The notes beneath the pieces were generated by a model. That model did no database searches and was not told where the DNA came from. It saw only the letters and a list, made by a program, of their open reading frames with translations. Positions 7,001 to 11,409 of a stretch of 11,409 nt of DNA are shown in pieces; position 1 is the first letter of the stretch; the number at the start of each line of letters is the position of its first letter. The stretch spans positions 1-11,409 of the forward strand of contig JBFWPF010000037.1 in the NCBI GenBank assembly GCA_050250135.1, read 5' to 3'. A program made the translations under genes and the position numbers. The DNA comes from JBFWPF01 sp050250135 (GTDB lineage: Bacteria; Chlamydiota; Chlamydiia; Chlamydiales; JAFEGQ01).

Positions 7001-7173
7001 TCTGCAGCAGCGATACGGCGCGTGTCGCGAAAGGCGGCCTCTAGCGCCACCGCAATCCGCTCCCGCCGAAACGGGACCAGCATCCCTCCCCGCTTGAGCA
7101 CCGCTAGGGCTGCTCTAGGCCCCTTCTGGGCCACTTTGGGGGACAACACTTCTGCTTGGGGGGACTTGCTCAT
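4006..7173 (-). CDS. nrdA: Ribonucleoside-diphosphate reductase, large subunit (NrdA) with three ATP-cones
   Basis: The 1055-residue catalytic subunit reduces ribonucleoside diphosphates with its partner NrdB. Two ATP-cone domains (about residues 22-120 and 130-225) each end in a GYHDVARDYILYR-type motif; a third, more divergent one spans about 244-340. ATP-cones switch activity by binding ATP or dATP. Catalytic features are C467 in SSCYLLTV and C696 in AVCNLGSVNL (the redox pair), N679-x-C681-x-E683 in NLCTEI (thiyl radical site), and Y999-Y1000 in the radical relay. The tail has C1045, C1051 and C1054, which re-reduce the active site. The length is close to that of Chlamydia NrdA and well above the roughly 760 residues of the E. 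coli protein, mainly because of the extra cones. GGTGAG lies six bases before the ATG. It is first in the operon, divergent from pssA. Confidence 0.97.
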   Translation of the reverse strand: MSKSPQAEVLSPKVAQKGPRAALAVLKRGGMLVPFRRERIAVALEAAFRDTRRIAAAEAMANELVAAVERITHLVTEECLERGQRGARLTVEGIQDLVEVKLMEAGYHDVARDYILYRDSHKALREDSPRNLRITRRDGQLVRFNPMKIASAIEKAFVAHKEEITDTDVAGINLLTERVVGRAMELAKAGVELGIETIQDEVENALMDGGYHEVARGYILYRARHADERKHQVEPQEEAQQHGRSFKIVKGDGSEGKVSERELKRRVTFACKGLEGASAEELLEASILSFYDGMKEGEVDLALIMGARTRIEKEPAYSQVAARLLLDSIYREILGAPATDKGIKGIHHTYFKEYLKLGIKEERVDKRLLSFDTDKLAEAMELSRDLDFTYLGLQTLYDRYFIHVEEKRIETPQIFWMRVAMGLALNEGREKNQRAIEFYNVLSRFHYVSATPTLFNSGTTHPQLSSCYLLTVMDDLHHIFKTFADNAQLSKWAGGIGDDWTNVRATGARIKGTNGKSQGIVPFLKIANDTAVAVNQGGKRKGAMCAYLETWHLDIEEFLELRKNTGDERRRTHDMNTANWIPDLFLKRVAAGGSWTLFSPSDVPDLHDLYGRAFEKRYFEYEKRAEEGKLPLHKKVEALALWRKMLSMLFETGHPWITFKDPSNIRSPQDHVGVVHSSNLCTEILLNTSREETAVCNLGSVNLAKHVGPKGLDKKRLAETVATAMRMLDNVIDINYYPTQEAKNANLRHRPVGLGVMAFQDALYLQNISYASHEAVEFADEVSELIAYHAILASSELAKERGTYESYKGSKWDRGLLPLDTLKCLEEERGAEWVELDTRARLDWAPVREAVKRQGMRNSNCMAIAPTATIANIAGVTQSIEPAYKQLFVKSNLSGEFTVPNPYLVDRLKALGMWDADMIDDLKYFDGSLQEIERIPDEIKEVFLTAFEIEPEWLIECAARRQKWIDMGQSLNLYLAEPSGKKLHTMYMLSWKKGLKTNYYLRTTGATQIEKSTTDINKRGLQPRWMKSVSASSRIQVQREKPVACSLDGDCEACQ

Positions 7174-7214
7174 GGCACACTCACCGGTTTGACATCACGT
7201 ATAGATTAACCGGG

Positions 7215-7244
7215 CTTATAGCGCTGGCCTGCGCTTTCTGTCCA
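7215..7244 (-). promoter_or_regulatory. Candidate nrdAB promoter with a dyad in the spacer
   Basis: On the minus strand TGGACA (7239-7244) and TATAAG (7215-7220) are separated by 18 bases, each one mismatch from the sigma-70 consensus. The start would fall about 30 bases before the nrdA ATG. The spacer contains the perfect interrupted palindrome AGCGC-TGGCCT-GCGCT (7220-7235), well placed for a repressor. It does not match the NrdR box I know (ACACTATATATAGTGT-like), and I found no such box in the 254-bp divergent region. Confidence 0.4.
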
Positions 7245-7376
7245 GAAAAAACGGGAAGCCCTTCTCCCCGCTAAAGCAAACGTAACTCTTTCATAAACAT
7301 CTGCTTATAAAAATTTTCGCCCGTACTCAAATCGCTGAAACCCAACCACTTTAAAAAATGTCTTTGCAAACACGCT

Positions 7377-7394
7377 TGCACCGCATAAGGTGCA
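7377..7394 (+). other. Hairpin just upstream of pssA
   Basis: TGCACC-GCATAA-GGTGCA is a perfect 6-bp stem ending 12 bases before the GTG at 7407 and 33 before the ATG at 7428. It could influence translation start choice or be part of a leader structure. A TATAAA box (7306-7311) lies upstream, without a good -35. Confidence 0.35.
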
Positions 7395-7427
7395 GACAAA
7401 GGGACGGTGGGGTATGCTAGCGCTGCT

Positions 7428-8228
7428 ATGAAACGGGTCTACTTCCTGCCAAACCTGATCACCACGCTCGGCTTAGCCTGCGGCCTCCTTGTCATCTTTA
7501 AGATGGCGATGGCGCAGCCGGGGATGGTCGGCTATCCGATTTTGCGCACCTCGGTCCTCCTCCTCATCGTAGCGAGCATTGCGGACCTCCTCGATGGGGC
7601 GATCGCCCGTCTCTTTAAAATGGAGAGCGACTTTGGGGCCCTCTTCGACTCCCTCTCCGATGCGGTTACCTTTGGGGTAGCCCCTGCTGTCCTTGCCCTG
7701 AAGAGCCTCAACGTCTATCCCCAGACCCCCCTTGGCATTGTCGCCTCGATCGGCGCCATGCTCTATGCCGTCTGCGGGGTCTTGCGCCTTGTCCGCTACA
7801 ATGTCTATGCTAAGGAGGGCAATAGCCGCCTTCAGCCGATCACCAAGTATAGGATCTTTATCGGCCTGCCGATTCCTGCTGCTGCGATTGCCCTTATTGC
7901 CCTCTCCCTCTTCTTTGCCTCGCCTCAGCTTAAGCGGCTGGTCGAGGTGGGAGAGCTGACGCGGGTGATTACGGTCACGGCGGTGATGATTCTTCTCGGC
8001 TACCTGATGATCAGTCGGATTATTTTTCCTGGGATTAAGGCCTTCCATTTCCGCCTGTGGCCGACCCACCTCATTTTGGTGACGGTTGCGGTCACCGTCC
8101 TGGGCTTTTATGGCTTGCTCTATTACTTCCCCTTTATCTTTGCGATATTGGCTTGGGGCTACCTGGCGATTGCCGCCCTAGCCGCCACTGCCCGCCTCCT
8201 CAGCAAAAAGCGGGAAACGAAGAGCTAG
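7428..8228 (+). CDS. pssA: CDP-diacylglycerol-serine O-phosphatidyltransferase
   Basis: An integral membrane enzyme that transfers serine onto CDP-diacylglycerol, giving phosphatidylserine, the precursor of phosphatidylethanolamine. The CDP-alcohol phosphotransferase signature is complete: D53-x2-D56-G57-x2-A60-R61-x8-G70-x3-D74-x3-D78 (266-residue numbering), coordinating the metal and CDP. About seven hydrophobic segments span the protein; it ends in a basic tail, RLLSKKRETKS. The serine specificity is inferred from N-terminal PNLITTLGLACGL, the length, and its place beside nrdA. I chose the ATG at 7428 because family members begin close to M-K-x-x-Y-x-x-P-N. An in-frame GTG at 7407 behind AAAGGGA would add seven residues and cannot be excluded. 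It runs divergently from nrdA and converges on the ATPase gene, sharing the tetranucleotide CTAG for both stops. Confidence 0.92.
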   Translation: MKRVYFLPNLITTLGLACGLLVIFKMAMAQPGMVGYPILRTSVLLLIVASIADLLDGAIARLFKMESDFGALFDSLSDAVTFGVAPAVLALKSLNVYPQTPLGIVASIGAMLYAVCGVLRLVRYNVYAKEGNSRLQPITKYRIFIGLPIPAAAIALIALSLFFASPQLKRLVEVGELTRVITVTAVMILLGYLMISRIIFPGIKAFHFRLWPTHLILVTVAVTVLGFYGLLYYFPFIFAILAWGYLAIAALAATARLLSKKRETKS

Positions 8229-9655
8229 CCCGAAAGCAACTCTCCGAAATCGATGATGTGATCAAAGGTACCGTCACCAAGAAGTTCTCCCGTTACCCCA
8301 TTGACGTGGATAAGGACCATGCGATAGGACCAGCCCCGAGGCAGAGAGAGCCGCCCTCGCTTCTCTTCGGCTTCACGGGCCACCTTTATCCCGATCTTGT
8401 CGATGGAGAACTTGACCTCACAAAGATAGAGCACCCGGTACTTCGACTGAACTAGCAGGTCGATTTGGCACCCTTGATGGCGAGCTGTAGGCCGTTGAAA
8501 GTAGGGGCCAAAGCGCGTAATCGAGGTGAAAGGAAGGTGGAGGGGCTGACAGAGAGAGCGGACATTTCGCAGCACGAGGTTTTCAAACTGTAGGCCCATG
8601 GTCGTTTCCCACTGAGGGAGTGTCGCTAGGGAATCGGGGGAAAAAGTTCCAGCTACGATCCTCTCCCGATTGGGGGCGATATACTTTAGGTAGAACCGAA
8701 GGTAATTATCGGAAAGTCGGTAGACTCTCAGTCTGGAGCTCTTCATGGAGGCAATATTCCAGGTAGGATCGGCCGTGACAAAACCGGCATGAATCAGATC
8801 TTGGAGATAGGTGGAAATCAGACTTCGCGAACGCTTTGCCTGCTTAGCTAGCTCCTCCAAGGACTTTGATCCCCCTGCCAGGAGTTCTACAACGGTGACA
8901 TAGTGAGGGGCCCTATCGGAAAAGAGGTCGGAGAAAATGCTCTCAAATTCCCGGTAGAGGAGGCCACTCTCGTCAAAGCAGAGCTGACGGATATTCTCCT
9001 CTGCCGCTAACGCCGGCTGTATCTCCTCCAAATAACGGGGTACGCCCCCCGTGACCGAAAGGACCTTAAATCGTTCATAGGGCCCGATTTTATCGGTGTG
9101 GGCATTCCAAAAGAGGGAGGCCTCTTCGAGCGAAAGCTCCTTGAGGTGGAGGTCAAGAGAGATCCGCCCTAGGAAGCCGGTGTGACTTAGAATGTTCCGG
9201 TCGATCCAACTGGAGATCGAACCACAAACGATCAGGATGAGCTCAGGATTTTTCGAGAAATAGAGATCCCAGGCATTTTTCAGGTGGCCCAAAAAATCGG
9301 GATCCTTTGACCCAATCCAAGAGATCTCATCAAGGGCCAAAAGGGCCGGGCCCTGTGTCAGCTGTTGGCCAAGGTAGTAGAAGGCCTCCCCCCAATCCTG
9401 AAACTTGAGCGGCGGAAGGGAGAACCGGCGGGACATTTGGCCGGCAAAGGTCTCCAGTTGTCCCTGTCGGGAGGTCTGCTTCTGGGGCGGAATCCCTGAA
9501 AAGAGGTAGCCGGGCATCGACCTTCCAAATTCGAGGATCAACCGGCTCTTTCCGATCCGGCGCCTTCCTCGTAGCACCACAAAGCTAGCCACCCCCTTCT
9601 TTTTCAGGAGGGCCAATTTCCGGAGCTCATCCCGCCGTCCGATAAAGGGCTTCAT
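8225..9655 (-). CDS. AAA ATPase (ATPase_2 type) with winged-helix and C-terminal PD-(D/E)xK-like domain
   Basis: In 488-residue numbering from a possible TTG at 9691, the Walker A loop is GRRRIGKS (42-49), Walker B is ALLALDE (116-122), and a sensor strand, LILIVCGSIS, follows at 151-160. Residues 262-305 look like a winged helix (SLEELAKQAKRSRSLISTYL). The C-terminal region matches DUF234, a domain I associate with nuclease folds: QFENLV (368-373), then QIDLL with D411 and CEVK with E425 and K427, spacing typical of PD-(D/E)xK. The family is common in archaea and environmental bacteria, often in multiple copies, and its biological role is poorly known. I prefer the ATG at 9655 (476 residues), because relatives begin near KPFIGRRDEL and the longer start lies inside a palindromic repeat. 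No SD is well placed for either start, and the gene may be leaderless. Confidence 0.85.
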   Translation of the reverse strand: MKPFIGRRDELRKLALLKKKGVASFVVLRGRRRIGKSRLILEFGRSMPGYLFSGIPPQKQTSRQGQLETFAGQMSRRFSLPPLKFQDWGEAFYYLGQQLTQGPALLALDEISWIGSKDPDFLGHLKNAWDLYFSKNPELILIVCGSISSWIDRNILSHTGFLGRISLDLHLKELSLEEASLFWNAHTDKIGPYERFKVLSVTGGVPRYLEEIQPALAAEENIRQLCFDESGLLYREFESIFSDLFSDRAPHYVTVVELLAGGSKSLEELAKQAKRSRSLISTYLQDLIHAGFVTADPTWNIASMKSSRLRVYRLSDNYLRFYLKYIAPNRERIVAGTFSPDSLATLPQWETTMGLQFENLVLRNVRSLCQPLHLPFTSITRFGPYFQRPTARHQGCQIDLLVQSKYRVLYLCEVKFSIDKIGIKVAREAEEKRGRLSLPRGWSYRMVLIHVNGVTGELLGDGTFDHIIDFGELLSG

Positions 9656-9661
9656 TCCCTC

Positions 9662-9691
9662 AGGATACTGGACCAAACCGACAAATGTCAA
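9662..9691 (-). promoter_or_regulatory. Candidate promoter of the ATPase gene
   Basis: TTGACA (9686-9691, minus strand) is followed after 18 bases by TATCCT (9662-9667). Transcription would start at about 9655, the preferred ATG itself, implying a leaderless message. The -35 lies inside one of the GACATTTGTC dyads, so occupancy of the repeat would block it. The -10 matches only four of six consensus bases. Confidence 0.3.
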
Positions 9692-9756
9692 TCTTGTTCA
9701 GCGATTTTGACCCCAAATCCGCTGAACAACATCGACAAATGTCATTCTTGTTCAGC
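9667..9756. repeat. Array of overlapping dyads upstream of the ATPase
   Basis: A 27-base unit beginning CGACAAATGTCA and ending TTGTTCAGCGAT occurs at 9679-9705 and 9733-9759 with one mismatch, exactly 54 bases apart. The second copy is the right half of a 36-base palindrome (9721-9756): GCTGAACAA, then GACAAATGTC at the exact centre, then TTGTTCAGC. The first copy has a decayed left arm (9667-9675, six of nine). Between them TTGTTCAGC (9694-9702) and GCTGAACAA (9721-9729), extended by GATTT/AAATC, form a stem of about 14 bp with one bulge. Likely operator sites, since they overlap the candidate -35. Confidence 0.65.
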
Positions 9757-9809
9757 GATAGAAAACGCATCTCCTTGAACATCAGTAACAAAGCCTAATT
9801 TCATATAAC

Positions 9810-11096
9810 CTAGAGGCACTCCGTCAGCGACTTGTTGAAGAGGGTCAGGACACCATGGAGGGTCACCTCTTCTTTCGACTGGAAGAGCTGCCGATGGGAT
9901 TTCTGCAGGGCAGAGTGCCCCTGAACTAGGAGGGTGCTGTGATTGAGCTTTATGCTCTGCACCACATCGGTCAGCAAATTGTGGATGTGCTCCTGGTTGT
10001 CGAGGTCTTTAAGGATTTTCCCAATACCGCCCCATAACGTCTTTCCAAGCTGGGTATTATCATTCTCATATAGAAGCCCCACAACGGTTTTGCTCAGCTC
10101 GACACGGAGATCGATAATCACCTCGGCTAGAGTGAACAGCGGCGACTGCGGATTCTCCTTAAAGGAGACCTTCTGAATATTCTCCTTTAATTTATTCCCC
10201 TGACTCTGAATACCAAGCTGAATTGCGTCCCTTATCATCCACAAAGCTGCCTGAGGCCCTAGTGTTTTAACCAGCTCCTTCAACAGGGCATCGGTTTCCT
10301 CTGAGGGAAGATGGGGAAGCATTTTATGCCACGTCAGCCCCTTCTCAACTAAGGCCTTGGGCTCGACCCCTCCCTCTATCAGTTGAAACAGCGTCGGTAG
10401 GGTCTCTCCTAGGGCCTCGTCAATGGCAGCGAAAAAGAGCCCACCCCCTGTTTCGGGTATTGCACCCTTTACCCCTACTATTGCCTTGTCAAGGTTGGTC
10501 AGGACTTTCTCAAATCCCTTCTGCTTCTTCGATGGGCTATCATTACTGGCCGGCCATGGGGCTCCTCCTGTTCCCGCCCCCTTTTCGGTGATCAGTTTGA
10601 ACAGCTGGCGGATACCCCCAATGAGGGCCTGGCGCACCTTCTCATCGGTAGCGTAGAGCTCCAGTTTCTCCTTCGACAGGGCACCTTTGATTGCCTCGAC
10701 TCTCTTGTTGAAGTCCTCATCTGATACGCCCGCATATTTCGCTTTGAGAGATAAAGGCGGAGGCGGCTGTTTCACCGGCTGCTCTAAGGGCTGTGACCCC
10801 TGCTGAAGCTGGTTGATGCGCTCGATAAGGTTATTGTTAGCCTGTAAAAGCTCCTTAAGCTGGTCCTCGAGCTTTTTTTGCTCAATCAGGAGTTTATTCT
10901 TCTGGCGAGCATCCTCATCCGCTTTAGACTGGAGGTCTTCCAGCCGGTCACTCAGCCTGGTATAGGCATGGTAAAGGGCAAAGGTGGTGCCGGCCAAAGC
11001 AGTAATGGTGAAAAGCTTCTGCCCATTTGAGAGCTGACGAAAACTCTCCGGAAGAAGGGAGGAGGGAAAACCCAAAATATTTCTTATAATAGACAC
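9810..11096 (-). CDS. Hypothetical single-pass membrane coiled-coil protein
   Basis: A 428-residue protein I do not recognise. A short N-terminal segment (1-27) precedes one hydrophobic stretch (about 28-44, LFTITALAGTTFALYHAY). A charged heptad-like coiled coil follows (about 47-98), then a Pro/Gln linker (QPVKQPPPPL, 107-116), then a mainly helical region to the end with a Gly/Ser-rich break near 173-190. This suggests an anchored protein with a large soluble domain. It lacks the two close membrane helices of classical chlamydial Inc proteins. The GTG start at 11096 is supported by GAGG seven bases upstream and by a consensus promoter. The ATPase gene lies downstream in the same direction after 118-154 bases containing its own dyad array, so the two may be regulated separately. 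A structural or secreted host-interaction role is only speculation. Confidence 0.75.
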   Translation of the reverse strand: MSIIRNILGFPSSLLPESFRQLSNGQKLFTITALAGTTFALYHAYTRLSDRLEDLQSKADEDARQKNKLLIEQKKLEDQLKELLQANNNLIERINQLQQGSQPLEQPVKQPPPPLSLKAKYAGVSDEDFNKRVEAIKGALSKEKLELYATDEKVRQALIGGIRQLFKLITEKGAGTGGAPWPASNDSPSKKQKGFEKVLTNLDKAIVGVKGAIPETGGGLFFAAIDEALGETLPTLFQLIEGGVEPKALVEKGLTWHKMLPHLPSEETDALLKELVKTLGPQAALWMIRDAIQLGIQSQGNKLKENIQKVSFKENPQSPLFTLAEVIIDLRVELSKTVVGLLYENDNTQLGKTLWGGIGKILKDLDNQEHIHNLLTDVVQSIKLNHSTLLVQGHSALQKSHRQLFQSKEEVTLHGVLTLFNKSLTECL

Positions 11097-11147
11097 TAAT
11101 TACCTCAACTTTTTGCAAGTATTATAAGGAGTGAGGCAATTAGTGTC
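11092..11147. promoter_or_regulatory. Large dyad flanking the promoter of the coiled-coil gene (candidate operator)
   Basis: GACACTAATT-A-CCTCA (11092-11107) faces its inverse at 11132-11147 with one mismatch in 16 positions. The right arm overlaps the -35 hexamer and spacer; the left arm overlaps the ribosome binding site and the GTG start. Because the predicted transcript starts between the arms, only one arm would be in the RNA, so this points to a protein-binding site on DNA rather than an RNA hairpin. Arm centres are about 40 bases apart, close to four helical turns. Confidence 0.55.
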
Positions 11148-11149
11148 AA
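11121..11149 (-). promoter_or_regulatory. Consensus sigma-70 promoter of the coiled-coil gene
   Basis: Reading the minus strand, TTGACA (11144-11149) and TATAAT (11121-11126) are both perfect matches and are separated by exactly 17 bases. Transcription would begin near 11114, about 18 bases before the GTG start at 11096. The GAGG ribosome binding site falls within that short leader. Confidence 0.75.
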
Positions 11150-11164
11150 AGAGGGAGTTGGACA

Positions 11165-11275
11165 CCCGAATTGCCAGCTACTAACGGCTATTCTCCGGCG
11201 GATATTAGCTCTCAGAACCGGCTCTGGAAACCGATCTCCCCTCGGATAAAAGGCGTTAGTAGCTGGCAAGTCGGG
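11165..11275. repeat. 111-bp element with 22-bp inverted arms
   Basis: The arm starting CCCGA and ending GCCAGCTACTAACG (11165-11186) is repeated in inverse orientation at 11254-11275, 21 of 22 positions matching. The interior holds only short dyads such as CAGA-ACCGGC-TCTG and CCGA/TCGG. It lies between the coiled-coil gene's promoter and the 3' end of the next minus-strand frame. There is no T run, so it is not an ordinary terminator. Both arms share the CCGA-N-TTGCCAGC...AACG motif with the block at 671-838. A small non-autonomous mobile element is the simplest guess. Confidence 0.55.
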
Positions 11276-11297
11276 TTTAGACGCAGGGTGCTTGACA

Positions 11298-11409
11298 TTA
11301 GAAAAATAATTTCAAAACCTTTTCTCTGTACCTTGGGTCAGTAGCTGCCAATAGCCGCTTCCCGGCTTTACCCACCTTCACGGTCTTTTCCTTAGTCAGG
11401 GCATTCAAG
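11298..11409 (-). CDS. C-terminal end of an unidentified protein (5' end outside window)
   Basis: The minus strand is open from the window edge to a TAA at 11298-11300, giving 36 residues rich in lysine and arginine: NALTKEKTVKVGKAGKRLL, then AATDPRYREKVLKLFF. The composition, a mix of charged residues with a helical, hydrophobic end, looks like a genuine protein terminus and not random DNA. I do not recognise the family. It points in the same direction as the coiled-coil gene but is separated from it by the 111-bp inverted-repeat element and a strong promoter, so the two are probably not one operon. Confidence 0.45.
   Translation of the reverse strand, partial: LNALTKEKTVKVGKAGKRLLAATDPRYREKVLKLFF

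Noticed and set aside
7174..7427. NrdR boxes upstream of nrdA
   Set aside because: No pair of ACACTATATATAGTGT-like sites could be found by eye on either strand.
7473..8069. 198-codon minus-strand reading frame opposite pssA
   Set aside because: The charged, glycine/arginine-rich composition is typical of the reverse strand of a membrane protein gene; pssA motifs are intact on the other strand.
11165..11275. Integron attC site
   Set aside because: The inverted arms and CTAAC/GTTAG at their inner ends recall attC, but the required RYYYAAC and GTTRRRY core boxes are not present in the right form or position, and no integrase is visible.
1..11409. CRISPR array
   Set aside because: No series of regularly spaced direct repeats with unique spacers exists; the longest regular repeat is the two-copy 27-base unit at 9679-9759.

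Overview
The window most likely comes from a member of the Chlamydiota, probably an environmental or uncultured lineage outside the genus Chlamydia. The main evidence is the ribonucleotide reductase pair. The small subunit carries phenylalanine where most class I enzymes have the radical tyrosine. Its metal ligands match the Chlamydia trachomatis class Ic protein at a constant offset of six residues, and its C-terminal tail resembles the chlamydial one. The order pssA / nrdA / nrdB, with pssA divergent from nrdA, is also what I recall from Chlamydia (CT826-CT828). The core genes look more GC-rich than those of the familiar chlamydiae; this was judged by eye.

Layout. Positions 1-653 are a mobile-element graveyard: an IS256-family transposase gene is cut after about 142 codons by the end of a second element, probably IS3-like, whose first gene runs off the left edge. 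Positions 654-1011 hold a repeat-like stretch and then a promoter. Positions 1012-2412 are a two-gene plus-strand unit: a SAM-dependent methyltransferase-like protein with an odd acid-free N-terminus, and an 85-residue unknown protein. Positions 2413-2970 have no convincing gene but hold several inverted repeats, a tandem CTCTGTG motif and a compact structured element that abuts the nrdB stop codon.

Positions 2971-7173 (minus strand) are nrdA-nrdB, an operon making deoxyribonucleotides. A 254-bp divergent spacer separates it from pssA (plus strand, phospholipid synthesis). pssA converges on a minus-strand AAA ATPase with a C-terminal PD-(D/E)xK-like motif, and the two genes use the same CTAG tetranucleotide as stop codons. 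Upstream of the ATPase lies a dense array of overlapping dyads. Further right is a 428-residue single-pass membrane/coiled-coil protein of unknown function. It has a consensus sigma-70 promoter wrapped in a large dyad. The window ends with a 111-bp element bounded by 22-bp inverted arms and the 3' end of another minus-strand reading frame.

The conserved core is pssA-nrdA-nrdB; the flanks look accessory. The features I find most worth a second look are the palindrome array in front of the ATPase, the element fused to the nrdB 3' end, the dyad-flanked promoter of the coiled-coil gene, and a short motif (CCGA-N-TTGCCAGC...AACG) present in three copies in intergenic DNA at both ends of the window. 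All family assignments were made by eye without database searches.
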